Source: Streptomyces sp. L2
GTDB lineage: Bacteria > Actinomycetota > Actinomycetes > Streptomycetales > Streptomycetaceae
Reading direction: 5' to 3'
Assembly: GCF_004124325.1 (NCBI RefSeq)
Contig: NZ_QBDT01000001.1
Location: 7,688,001-7,752,000, forward strand
DNA length: 64,000 nucleotides
Each line of letters opens with the position of its first letter. The first letter of the stretch is position 1. The notes under the pieces were generated by a model. It did no database searches. It had not been told where the DNA came from and worked only from the letters and a program-made list of their open reading frames with translations. Shown here in pieces: positions 29,765-38,564 of this stretch. The translations under genes were made by a program, and so were the position numbers.

Positions 29765-29775
29765 ACGTGTCCGAA

Positions 29776-29895
29776 ATGGCACTTCTCGATCTGCAAACGC
29801 TTGAAATCCCCGAAGAAGAGGGCCTGGACCACTACCCCAGCGCTTACAGCAGGCGCTGCGGCGTCAGCACGCTGAGCCTCCTGCTCTGCAGCTGA
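29776..29895 (+). CDS. ramS: Class III lanthipeptide precursor (SapB/AmfS type)
   Basis: 39 residues. The leader begins MALLDLQTLEIPEEE, with the LLDLQ box that class III synthetases recognise. The core ends PSAYSRRCGVSTLSLLLCS. It contains Ser22-x-x-Ser25-x-x-Cys28 and Ser31-x-x-Ser34-x-x-x-Cys38, two consecutive ring motifs giving lanthionine or labionin bridges as in SapB and AmfS. AGGA lies 11 bases before ATG; an in-frame GTG three codons earlier is too close to it. Its place between the synthetase and ABC transporter genes fits. The mature product is predicted to be an amphiphilic surface peptide aiding aerial growth. Confidence 0.93.
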   Translation: MALLDLQTLEIPEEEGLDHYPSAYSRRCGVSTLSLLLCS

Positions 29896-30004
29896 CCTGT
29901 CGCCGGCGCAGGGGCACCATCCCCACCAGCCTCGGACGGCGTCCCCTCGCCGTCCGAGGCCGCGCGCGACACCGGTCCGACGACGCAGCGAACCAGGAGG
30001 TCCG

Positions 30005-31720
30005 ATGCCTCAAACGCCCACCGCAGAAGCGCGGTTCCTGCGCGATACCGTGCGGGATAACGCGGCGCCTTGCACGACCGTGCTGGTGGTCACTGTCCTG
30101 CTGGCCGCCACAGAGCTCGCGCTGCCTGCCTTGTGCGGGCATACGCTCGATCTGCTGCTGACCGGGCGGCATGCAGAGGCCGGGGCGTGGCTGGCGCTGT
30201 GTGCCGGCCTCACGGGGGCCGCGGCCGTTCTGGGGGCCGTCGACGGACTGGTGACCTCCGTGGGCAGCGCACAGGCCACGGCCTGGATACGGAAAAGGAC
30301 CCTGGGCCATCTGCTCCGCTGTGGACGGCTCGCGGGTGAGCGGTTCGCGCACGGCGACCTTGTGGCACGACTCATCGGAAACGCCGCCCAGGCCGGGACG
30401 GTCCCGGTGGCGGTCGCCGCGTTGCTCGCCGCCGCCGTCACACCGCTCGGAGGGCTTGCTTTCCTGTTGCTCACGGACGTGTGGACAGCCCTCGTCGTGC
30501 TCGCCGGCCTGCCGGTGCTGCTCCTTCTTCTCACATTCTTCGCCCGTGCCTTCGGTGACTGCGGCGCGCGCTATCTGCACGCCCAGGGCGAGGTCGCGGG
30601 GCGTCTGACCGAGGCCCTGAGCGGGGCCCGTACCATCGCCGCCGCCGGTACCTACCAGCGGGACGCGGCACGCGTCCTTGCGCCCATGGCCGAGTTGTCC
30701 CGGCAAGGGCACCGGCTGTGGCGGACCTTGGGGCGCTCCAACGCCCAGAGTGCCGCGCTCGTCCAGTCGCTGCAGATCGCGGTGCTGGTCGTTGCCGGGC
30801 TCCGGGTCGCGGCGGGCGAGCTGAGCGTGGGAGGTCTGCTGGCCGCGTGGCGGTACGCCGTCCTGGCCACCGGCACCGGGGCACTCATCAGCCAGGTGAG
30901 CGCCTTGGCGCGCGCCCGCAACGCGGCGACGCGACTCGATGAGGTCCTCGCCCAGCCCGTCACAGCGTACGGACCGATCGCCTCACTTCCGCCGGGCAAG
31001 GGCACGGTGGAGTTCATTGGCGTCACTTTCCGCCGCGCGAACCGGGACGTGCTGAGAGATATCGATCTGCGACTTCCGGGCGGTACGGCAGTAGCCGTCG
31101 TCGGACGCTCCGGCAGCGGCAAGTCGGCCCTGGCCGCGCTCGCAGGACGGCTCGCCGACCCCGACGCCGGCGCAGTCCTCCTCGACGGTGTCCCGCTCGC
31201 CTCGCTCACCCGCGAGACGCTGCGGCACGAGACCGGGTACGCGTTCGAACGGCCGGCGCTGCTCGGGCGCACGATCCGCGACACGATTGCTATCGGTGCC
31301 TACGACCCCGGCGAGACGACGGTGGTCGAGGCGGCGCGTGCCGCCTGCGCCGACGACTTTGTGCGCCGGCTGCCCGACGGCTACGGCACGGCGTGCACGC
31401 GTGCGCCGCTGTCCGGAGGGGAGGCCCAGCGCCTCGGCCTGGCACGGGCCTTTGCCCACGCCGGGCGGCTCCTCGTGCTCGACGACGCCACGTCCAGCCT
31501 CGACGCCGTCACCGAATTGAAGGTGTCCCGTGCACTGCTGCACGGTGACGGCGCCCGCACCTGCCTGATCATCGCCCATCGTGTCTCCACGGCGGCACGC
31601 GCGGGTCTGGTGGTGTGGCTCGAGGACGGACAAGTCCGCGCGGTAGGTCCGCACGCCCGCCTGGCCCGTCTCGCGCCCTACCGGGCTGTCTTCGCGGGGG
31701 AGGCCGTGGATGCTTCCTGA
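30005..31720 (+). CDS. ramA: ABC transporter with fused membrane and ATPase domains (RamA/AmfA-like)
   Basis: 571 residues. Six membrane helices (about 20-320) precede an ATPase domain with Walker A GRSGSGKSAL, signature LSGGEAQRLGLARAF and Walker B LLVLDDATSSLD. The residue after the Walker B aspartate is Asp, not the catalytic Glu, so this half is likely the degenerate ATP site of a heterodimer. An AGGAGG site precedes the ATG at 30005. It overlaps the second transporter gene by 11 bases, so the two are co-translated and expected to export the lanthipeptide encoded just upstream. Confidence 0.9.
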   Translation: MPQTPTAEARFLRDTVRDNAAPCTTVLVVTVLLAATELALPALCGHTLDLLLTGRHAEAGAWLALCAGLTGAAAVLGAVDGLVTSVGSAQATAWIRKRTLGHLLRCGRLAGERFAHGDLVARLIGNAAQAGTVPVAVAALLAAAVTPLGGLAFLLLTDVWTALVVLAGLPVLLLLLTFFARAFGDCGARYLHAQGEVAGRLTEALSGARTIAAAGTYQRDAARVLAPMAELSRQGHRLWRTLGRSNAQSAALVQSLQIAVLVVAGLRVAAGELSVGGLLAAWRYAVLATGTGALISQVSALARARNAATRLDEVLAQPVTAYGPIASLPPGKGTVEFIGVTFRRANRDVLRDIDLRLPGGTAVAVVGRSGSGKSALAALAGRLADPDAGAVLLDGVPLASLTRETLRHETGYAFERPALLGRTIRDTIAIGAYDPGETTVVEAARAACADDFVRRLPDGYGTACTRAPLSGGEAQRLGLARAFAHAGRLLVLDDATSSLDAVTELKVSRALLHGDGARTCLIIAHRVSTAARAGLVVWLEDGQVRAVGPHARLARLAPYRAVFAGEAVDAS

Positions 31721-33722
31721 GACAATCCGGCCCCTCCTGCCGCATATGCGCCGTGCACCGAGAGCCGTCGTGCGGCTGCTCGCCTGGTCGGTATTGGAGA
31801 TGGCGCAGACCTTCCTCCTCGGGTTCGGGCTCGCCCGGGCGCTCGACGACGGGTTCCTGCGGGGCGAGCCCGGCACCGGTATGCGGTGGCTCGCGGCGAC
31901 TGGGCTCGCGGTGATGCTCGGGGCGTTCGGGGTGGCCCGGGTGCACGTGGCACTGGGCGGTATCGCCGAGCCGATGCGTGACGACCTCGTACGCCGCGTT
32001 GTGTACCGCGCCCTGCGGTGCGCGGACGGGGCATCGGTGTCGCGGCTGACGTATCAGACGGAGATCGCCCGCGATGCCTTCGCGAACCTGCTGCTGGTAT
32101 CACGCACGTTCGTGCTCTCGGCAGGTGCGGCACTGGCCGGGCTGCTCGCGCTGGCGCCCGTCCTGCTGTTGATCGTCATTCCACCGCTGGCTGCCGGGCT
32201 CGCCCTGTTCGCGGCCACGCTGCGCCCACTTGCCCGCCGTCAGGAGGCGTTCCTGGTTGCCGACGAGGCCATCGCAGTCGACCTGGGCATGGTGGTGGCA
32301 GGGCTGCGGGACATCGAGGCGTCCGGCGCCCAGCCGCGAGTGGAGGCGGACACCGCCGCCCGTATCGATGAAGAGCTCCGGGCGGCCCGCGCCCTTGCCC
32401 ACTGGAGCATGCTGCGAGACCTGGCCGTCGGTGTGGCCGGCCATGTGCCTGTCGTCCTCCTGCTCGTGGCCGCCCCCTGGTTGCTGGGTCACGGCGTCAC
32501 CCCCGGTGCCCTTGTGGCGGCCCTTGCCTATCTCACCCAGGCCCTCCTCCCCGCCCTCGAAAGTCTCATCCTGTCTCTCGGTACAACGGCGGCGCGCCTT
32601 GCAGTCGTCCTGCGCCACCTGACCCCCGAGGAGGCGAGCGGGACGGCCCCGTGGTCTGCATCCGCACAGGCGCGGCCTGGGGCCACCGACTCGCTGAGCC
32701 GGCCAGCGAAGGACACACACATCACCGAGCGCCCCGGAGTAGACGGTTGGGCGCCTGCCGGGGGGCCCGATCCTCAGGACTCCGCGCCTCAGGACTCCGC
32801 ATCCTCCGTTCCGTGGAAGGGATGTATGACCAGTGGCCGCGTGGTCCGCCCCGCAGTCTCGTTGCGCGGTCTCACGTTCGCCTACGGGCCACAGGCCGAG
32901 CCCGTGCTGCGGGGCCTGGACCTCGACCTGCCCTGTGGAGGGCATCTCGCCGTGGCCGGGCCCAGCGGGATCGGGAAGTCCACCCTTGCCGCGCTTATCG
33001 CCGGCATGCTGGTGCCGGACCAGGGCGAAGTGCGGCTGTGGGACGAGAGCGTACGGGGGCGGCGGGCAGAGGAACTGGCGCCCCTCCGGGTGCTCGTGCC
33101 GCAGGAGGCGTACGTGTTCACGGGCACCGTACGGGAGAACGTCACGTATCTGTGTCCCGAGCCGCCTCCCGACACTGCTGTGCTGCTGTCGTGCGCGGCC
33201 GTTGGAGCGGAGGGGCTCGTCGGTCGCCTTGGCGGGCCGGACGGCCAGGTCGAACCCCACAACCTGTCCGCAGGGGAGCGGCAGCTGCTGGCGCTCGCAC
33301 GAGCCCATCTCGCGCCTGCGTCACTCATACTGCTCGACGAGGCGACCTGCCATGTCGATCCCGCGGCCGAGGCCCGCGCGGAGCGGGCCTTCACGGCTAG
33401 GCCGGGCACTTCACTGATCGTCATCGCGCACCGCATCAGCTCCGCTCGCCGTGCCGACCGTATCCTGATCATGGACGGCACTCATACCGACTGCGGTACC
33501 CACAAGGAACTGCTGAGGAGGTCCCCGCTGTACCGCGACCTCACGGGAAGCTGGGCCGATTTCTCACACCCAGCCCTCCCCGACCGAGATGCGGATGGCA
33601 TCGATCAGATTTCGGGCACCGGTCTTGCGGATGATGGCCGTCGTGTAGTTGCGCACGGTCCCTGTGGACAGATGGAGGCTGTGGGCGATCTCCGGGATCG
33701 ACGCTCCTTCGGCGGCCAGTGA
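31710..33722 (+). CDS. ramB: ABC transporter with fused membrane and ATPase domains (RamB/AmfB-like)
   Basis: 670 residues. A membrane domain (about 15-310) and a long Pro/Ser/Asp-rich linker (about 310-370) lead to an ATPase domain with Walker A GPSGIGKSTL, signature LSAGERQLLALARAH and Walker B LILLDEATCHVD. The canonical Glu is present, so this half should supply the active ATP site of the RamA-RamB pair. The family end is near YRDLTGSWADF. Here the frame continues about 50 residues further, because the stop lies inside the convergent regulator gene. The last residues are therefore probably non-conserved tail. Confidence 0.9.
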   Translation: MLPETIRPLLPHMRRAPRAVVRLLAWSVLEMAQTFLLGFGLARALDDGFLRGEPGTGMRWLAATGLAVMLGAFGVARVHVALGGIAEPMRDDLVRRVVYRALRCADGASVSRLTYQTEIARDAFANLLLVSRTFVLSAGAALAGLLALAPVLLLIVIPPLAAGLALFAATLRPLARRQEAFLVADEAIAVDLGMVVAGLRDIEASGAQPRVEADTAARIDEELRAARALAHWSMLRDLAVGVAGHVPVVLLLVAAPWLLGHGVTPGALVAALAYLTQALLPALESLILSLGTTAARLAVVLRHLTPEEASGTAPWSASAQARPGATDSLSRPAKDTHITERPGVDGWAPAGGPDPQDSAPQDSASSVPWKGCMTSGRVVRPAVSLRGLTFAYGPQAEPVLRGLDLDLPCGGHLAVAGPSGIGKSTLAALIAGMLVPDQGEVRLWDESVRGRRAEELAPLRVLVPQEAYVFTGTVRENVTYLCPEPPPDTAVLLSCAAVGAEGLVGRLGGPDGQVEPHNLSAGERQLLALARAHLAPASLILLDEATCHVDPAAEARAERAFTARPGTSLIVIAHRISSARRADRILIMDGTHTDCGTHKELLRRSPLYRDLTGSWADFSHPALPDRDADGIDQISGTGLADDGRRVVAHGPCGQMEAVGDLRDRRSFGGQ

Positions 33723-34223
33723 CAGCACGGTCAGCTCTCGTTGCGTCAGCGGCACCTGCGCGGCCTTGAGGAAGGCGAAGCCGAGCGAGCTGTCGATGAA
33801 CTGCTCCCCGTCGGCGACCTTCCGGACAGCTGTCAGCAACTGCTCCGCTGAGCCCTGCTTGTTGAAGTAACCGCAAGCGTGCGCCTCGGCGGCGCGGCGC
33901 AGGGGGCCTGGCTTGCCCACGGTCGTGAGCACCAGCAGTCGGCAGGCACCGGGCGCGGACAGGGACCGGCAACCCTTCCCTGCCGAGGTCCCTTCGGATC
34001 CGTTGCCGGCGGGCTGGGCTGGAAGCTCGCCGAGTGGGAGCAAATCGTACGGATCAGTGCTGTTGAGATCCGCGACGCAGACGTCCGGGCATAAGGATCG
34101 CGCACGCGCCGGCGCGGAGCACCACGGTGTGTGGAAAACCTCCAGATCCCTTTCGCGCGCCAGCCGTTCCGCGAGTAAGGACCGCAGCAGATGCTCGTCG
34201 TGCACCAGAAGCACCCGGATCAC
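33564..34223 (-). CDS. ramR: RamR/AmfR-like orphan response regulator (LuxR-type HTH)
   Basis: 219 residues with a GTG start. The receiver domain has Asp9-Glu10 of the acidic pocket and Asp52 (VCVADLNS) as the phosphorylation site, with GYFNKQGS near the conserved lysine. The LuxR-type helix-turn-helix is LTQRELTVLSLAAEGASIPE and LSTGTVRNYTTAI. No sensor kinase is adjacent, as in RamR/AmfR, the activators of SapB-type operons. It is convergent with the transporter gene and overlaps its 3' end by 159 bases. Codons 16 (34176-34178) and 44 (34092-34094) are TTA, so its translation, and thus the cluster, should depend on bldA. Confidence 0.9.
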   Translation of the reverse strand: MIRVLLVHDEHLLRSLLAERLARERDLEVFHTPWCSAPARARSLCPDVCVADLNSTDPYDLLPLGELPAQPAGNGSEGTSAGKGCRSLSAPGACRLLVLTTVGKPGPLRRAAEAHACGYFNKQGSAEQLLTAVRKVADGEQFIDSSLGFAFLKAAQVPLTQRELTVLSLAAEGASIPEIAHSLHLSTGTVRNYTTAIIRKTGARNLIDAIRISVGEGWV

Positions 34224-35345
34224 GTCTTCACCCTTCCTGTTGGTTCCGCGTACTAGTCCCTTCGCCAGTGCTACGCTCTCAACCCGATGGGTGCATACCC
34301 ACTACAAACGGACATAAGACTCACGGTTGGATGAGGTGTAGATGTGATCAGCCGTTGAGAATCTTCAGGGAGGCGATGTCGGCTCGACCCGGATGCGTTG
34401 CGGGGAATGCGTCGTGCGCTGCCGCTCGTACATTCGTCGTGCCAGTCCGGTGCGTTCTTCTCGAACCTGCCGATCCGTGGCGTCACCACCCCGCCGCCGA
34501 TCTGCCCGCGTAGCCCCCTCGTAGCCGGCAGCAGGCGCGAATCTCCACGGGCGAGCCGTCAGCCAGCAGCCTGACGGGCAGGGGTGACGTCCGCACAGTT
34601 CGGCCTGGGCCGACTGCAGAATCACACACCCGTCGGTCCCCGTCCGGGCGCACCACGGCTTTGACGGCGTTCCGCTTGTCCTGGCGGGAGACTAATCCGC
34701 CCCGGGTCCTTGGTATCCGACGGCCGGCCGCCGGACCGGTACGTCGTGAGCCCGGTAGGCGCGCCTGGCCTGGGTGGTCCGCCTCTTGTACCAGACGGCG
34801 ACTCGGTGGTGGTCGGAGCAGTCGCTGGTCGTGGGCGCTGACAAGGCAGTTACCTGGCCGTCAGAAACCCCAGGGGCCACAGGCGGGCATCTCGCCCGGC
34901 GTCTTGGCTGCCGCCCATGAGCGTCCGTGTCTGTCCGCTTAGCCGGGAGGTGGGCGGGAAGAGAGGGCTGTTGATGGGCACTTTGCCCCTGGTCAGAAGA
35001 TGAAGTTATGGGCAGCGGCGAGTTGGATCTCCCATCGTTCGTTCAACTCCCTGAAGAGATCAGCCTTTCACCAGCATTCCTTATACCGGAAGGTAGGCGT
35101 TGGCGGGTACCACGGGTTGCAGAGTTTTCGGCCACGCCGGGAGGCCCGTGGTAACCTGATGGATGGCAGGAAGCTGGAAACACCCGGGTAACGGATGATT
35201 CCACCAGTCATTCCGCCGGGTTCTCGTAGGAGAGGGTCTAGCGTGACGCTTACACCTCTGATATTTCCTGCGAGCAGGAGTGCGGCCGCGCATGTCTCGC
35301 GGCGCCCCCACACAGGTACAACCCCTCCGGACAAGGAGGAAAACA
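34224..35345. other. 1.1 kb without a supported gene
   Basis: This contains the upstream region of the regulator and decayed DNA. Minus-strand fragments such as FEKNAPDWHDECTSGS and REERTGLARRMYERQRTTHS read like protein but lie in different frames and match no family I know. A 9-bp inverted repeat (TACCACGGG/CCCGTGGTA, 35108-35153) is too widely spaced to call a terminator. Confidence 0.4.
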
Positions 35346-35804
35346 ATGAGAGTCAACCGATCTGCTCTGACTGTCGTCGCGTTAGCGGCTCTGTCGGTAG
35401 GGACCACAGCCGTCTTGGCGACACCCGCCTCCGCCGCAGCCAAAATCACACCGCAGATGGTCTGCGGGAAAAGCTACAGCACGGTGAACTCGGCGCCCGT
35501 AGGCTCGCACGGCTCGCTGGGCACCGTCTATCTGACATACAACTCCGCGAACGGCAAGAACTGCGTCGCAACCATCCGCACGCGGCCGGGCACCGCCGTG
35601 AGTATGTCCGCCTGGATCTACGTCGGCGACACTGATAAGAGCGCTCAGGATTACGGGCAGTACACCTCATATGCTGGGCCGGTCTACGTCCACGGCAAGG
35701 CCCACTGCGTCGACTGGGGTGGCAACATCGCAAACGTGTACGTCCAGGTGTCCGGCTCGAACTGCGCCGGTGTGACGGAACATCGAATGAGCTCTACTCG
35801 CTGA
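35346..35804 (+). CDS. Secreted protein of unknown function
   Basis: 152 residues. The AAGGAGG site a few bases before ATG fixes the start; the frame is open 22 codons further upstream without a ribosome site. The signal peptide runs to an AxA site (TPASAAAK). The mature part is about 120 residues with four cysteines (MVCGKSY, KNCVAT, AHCVDWGG, SNCAG), so two disulphides are likely, and short beta-type repeats. Codon 13 in the signal peptide is TTA (35382-35384). It resembles the secreted protein at 1144-1605 in size and style, but no shared motif is clear. Confidence 0.75.
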   Translation: MRVNRSALTVVALAALSVGTTAVLATPASAAAKITPQMVCGKSYSTVNSAPVGSHGSLGTVYLTYNSANGKNCVATIRTRPGTAVSMSAWIYVGDTDKSAQDYGQYTSYAGPVYVHGKAHCVDWGGNIANVYVQVSGSNCAGVTEHRMSSTR

Positions 35805-35954
35805 TCCCGCCTGGCGCTAGGGCTGTTGCGGCTCTGCCCGGCCAAGCGGCAGCTGCTGAACCGCAGATCGTGGGCGGGGCCGCGGTCAGGTCGCGGGCGA
35901 TCGGGGGGCGCGCGGGAAACCACAGCGGCCCGTCCACACATGCGATGACCTTGG

Positions 35955-36068
35955 GTTCATGCCGCGTCGCTTGTGGTTCATTGAGTAGTACGGCTCGTCC
36001 GCGACGATGCGGTCGGTGAGTATCGAGGCGTCGTCCACGAACAGGTAGTCGCCCTCGGCGAGGCCCAC
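35955..36068 (-). pseudogene. IS5-family transposase fragment
   Basis: The minus strand reads FVDDASILTDRIVADEPYYS followed by MNHKRRGMN. This matches the block LDGTLVPTDRxxADRPYYSxKHKRHGMN of IS5-family DDE transposases, around the first catalytic aspartate. Only about 38 residues survive, followed by unrelated frame. Confidence 0.7.
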
Positions 36069-37149
36069 CCGGCCTCGTCGGAGCCGGGGCTCAGGCGGCC
36101 GGCAACCTCATTGGCCCGCCAAGCGGCACCAGTCTGTCGTCTCCGACACCCCGAACGGCAACTCGTCCGGGACGCCGGGCTGACTGGCGTTGAAGTGCTC
36201 ATTGACCGCATCCGCGCCACCTCCTCCGACAGCGCGACTGCGACGCGATGGGGCGACGGTACGACAGCGTTCCGTAAGGGCCGGGCGGGGCAACCCGCCC
36301 GGCCTGCTGCTGAGTGCGAACTCCCCTTGACCACGGCGGCGGCCGGGTCGGTGTCACTCGCCGAACATGGGCACCTTCGCCGCGTGGACGTCCGTGCCCG
36401 AGGCGGGTGGACGCGCAGGTGCCGCCACCGTTCCGGCGCTGTCCCGGGCACCATCGACAGCGACCTCCATCACGACGTCGGACTGTCACAGACGCAGATC
36501 GAGCGTCTGCTGTGTTCCCCACCCCTTACTGATTGCCCGCCAGTACAAGCGACTCCCCAACGCTGCTCTGAACGACAAAAGGTTGACGGTCTCGCTAGCC
36601 GCAGAATCCATCCAGACCACGGAAATCGATAACGTCCGCTTGTGACGCCAACCTGTCCTCGATCAACACGGACCGGTCGGGTTGTCCTATGCAAATTTTC
36701 GCGCCCACTGCCGGATCGCCGCGAAGGACCGGGTCCGCACATGACCGCGGAGAAGGCCCCAACAGCACGCTCAGGAACGGCTGACGGCTTCCACGCCGGT
36801 CACGTGGATCGGGCAAGGTCGCCAGCCGGGACGGCGGGTCGCCGATCACGCAGTGCTGACGCGAGGGCGACTGGCCAGACACACAGTGGCAGTCTCACGG
36901 CACATCGAAACCCTGGGCGATAAAGGCGACTTGGCAGGTCACCGGCATCAACCGGAGCTTCGTTGTACGCGCGAGCCTGCCGCCCGACGTCACGATGCAG
37001 TGACCAGCCGGACCCTTGATCGACAAGACTCCAAGCCGCACTGTCACCCCACTGCCCAGCCGCGCTCTGAAAATGCACTCAAAGCGACCGTCTGATTACA
37101 TATGGGCACCCGAGGCCTATCAGGCCTTCGATGAGAGTAGGTGTGGTGG
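36069..37149. other. 1.1 kb of decayed DNA
   Basis: No frame has both a start with ribosome site and family-like sequence. A minus-strand stretch near 36620-36720 (CIGQPDRSVLIEDRLASQAD) looks protein-like but is isolated. It adjoins a transposase fragment and is probably debris. Confidence 0.4.
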
Positions 37150-37689
37150 ATGCGTAGAGTGACGATGTGCATTGCGGCGGCGGTCTTGGCGTTAGCCGGT
37201 CCTGCCGCTGGGAGTGCGCAGGCCGTGATTCCTCAAGGCCCTGCCGTCAAGGCCACATATGTTCCGCTCGACAACCATGTGATCCCGCGCCCGACAAAGG
37301 CCGGCGCTGGGTGGGGGGCCGATGCCGACAGGTGGAACTACAGGTCCTACGACGGCATGACTACGTGGGTCTCGCCCAACAACCGGGCGAGACTGGTGAT
37401 GCAGCACGACGGCAACTTCGTCGTCTACGTTGACGGCGTCGCTAAATGGGCGACGTACACTTCCGTGAACCCCAATGATCGCAATGATTGGCAGATTGCC
37501 GTCTGGCAGGAAGACGGCAATCTCGTGGTCTACAAAGTGAACCTTGCGACGGACGCCCGCCGTGCGGTGTGGCAGTCCGGCACATCGGGGAGGGGCATGT
37601 TGCTTGCCATCCAGGACGATTGCAATGTCGTCATCTACAGCGGCAGCGGGCAGCCTCTCTGGCAAACCGGCACCAATGTGTGCTCCTGA
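37150..37689 (+). CDS. Secreted bulb-type (monocot mannose-binding) lectin-domain protein
   Basis: 179 residues from ATG; a GTG 9 bases earlier is also in frame. The signal peptide ends near GSAQAVIP. The mature protein has the three-fold pattern of B-lectin domains: MQHDGNFVVY, WQEDGNLVVY and IQDDCNVVIY, each close to the mannose-binding QxDxNxVxY motif. The three sub-sites are nearly intact (the first has His for Asp at the third position). It probably binds mannose-type glycans outside the cell, or acts as a bacteriocin-like or adhesive protein. Two cysteines near the end could form a disulphide. Codon 15 is TTA (37192-37194). It is a single gene among decayed DNA. Confidence 0.82.
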   Translation: MRRVTMCIAAAVLALAGPAAGSAQAVIPQGPAVKATYVPLDNHVIPRPTKAGAGWGADADRWNYRSYDGMTTWVSPNNRARLVMQHDGNFVVYVDGVAKWATYTSVNPNDRNDWQIAVWQEDGNLVVYKVNLATDARRAVWQSGTSGRGMLLAIQDDCNVVIYSGSGQPLWQTGTNVCS

Positions 37690-38564
37690 CGTGTCCAGTG
37701 GAGCCCAGGCGCCCGGTCTGCAGCTGTAGCGTCCAGGGCGCCGGTCGGTATGGCTCGCAGTTCCTTGCCGCCCACGGGTTGGCTCATGACTAGAGTCCCG
37801 CCGCCGGCCGGCATCCTCACGGTATGGCTCGACAGCGGCATGAGTGGGCGACGGCTTTGTCAATTGTCAGGGGGTAGGTGAGTCGAGGCAGACCAGTGGT
37901 GCTGGCTGGGCTGTGCTTGGCTCGGGCGGTCTCTGTCGTATAGGCGGTGCCGGTGGTCGTGCGCCAGAGGGCGTGGTGTTCGGTCATCTCGACGCGGTGG
38001 TCGCTGCCATGACCGCGGCGCAGCGAAGCATCTGGACCGGCACCGAATTGCGCCCCCTCCTTGTTGAGCTGTGCCGGTGATGAACCTTCCACAGCATCGG
38101 TGTCTGCCCTGCCTACCAAGCAGCCCTCTCAGGTGCAACCGTCTGCCTTGGCCGCGCTGTGCACCGCCCTCGACTGCATCCCGGCGATCTGCTGACCCGG
38201 CACGAACACATCGCGCCCTCAACCCCTCCGCCCACGATCCGGCGGCCCGATAGGCAAACCGCCCGCCGCCGAAGACTGGGGCATCGGCTACGGCGGAAAA
38301 AGGGCCGGACCCACATACGGTCACCATTGGAGCGGGCGACTCACCTCAGAATGGGATGCCGCAAAAGGGGTTCGAACCCTCGCACGCCTGGCTCGACGGG
38401 CGGGGCGGTCGAAGGTTCGTGATAATCGCCTTCGTAATCCCACCTGGGCGCGCTGTCCAGGCAAAGAGCGCCGCACGGTCTGTATTCCGTCGATCGCACG
38501 TGTGACCGGTAGACGCAGCGCAAGCAGCGGTTCGCCGGTCCGGCAACAAATTGAGGAGAATCCT
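37690..38564. other. 875 bases, mostly unassigned
   Basis: No supported gene. The one structured element is a tRNA-arm-like sequence at about 38365. The last part holds the ribosome site (GAGGAG) of the Ig-like exoprotein. Confidence 0.4.
38354..38384 (-). other. tRNA 3'-end-like sequence (possible attachment-site relic)
   Basis: On the minus strand GAGGGTTCGAACCCCTT forms a T-arm (5-bp stem, TTCGAAC loop) and is followed by TTGCGGCATCCC, as at the 3' end of a tRNA gene. The matching 5' acceptor strand and anticodon arm are not found upstream, so this is not a whole tRNA. Such 3' ends are copied at attachment sites of integrative elements. Confidence 0.35.

Noticed and set aside
29767..29775. 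GTG three codons upstream as start of the lanthipeptide precursor
   Set aside because: Only 2 bases separate it from the AGGA ribosome site, whereas the ATG has normal spacing and gives the MALLDLQ leader.
35108..35153. Inverted repeat TACCACGGG/CCCGTGGTA as a terminator
   Set aside because: The 28-base loop and 9-bp stem are too weak, and no gene ends nearby.
38340..38410. A complete tRNA gene
   Set aside because: Only the T-arm and a 3'-like end are present; no D-arm, anticodon arm or matching acceptor strand could be found.
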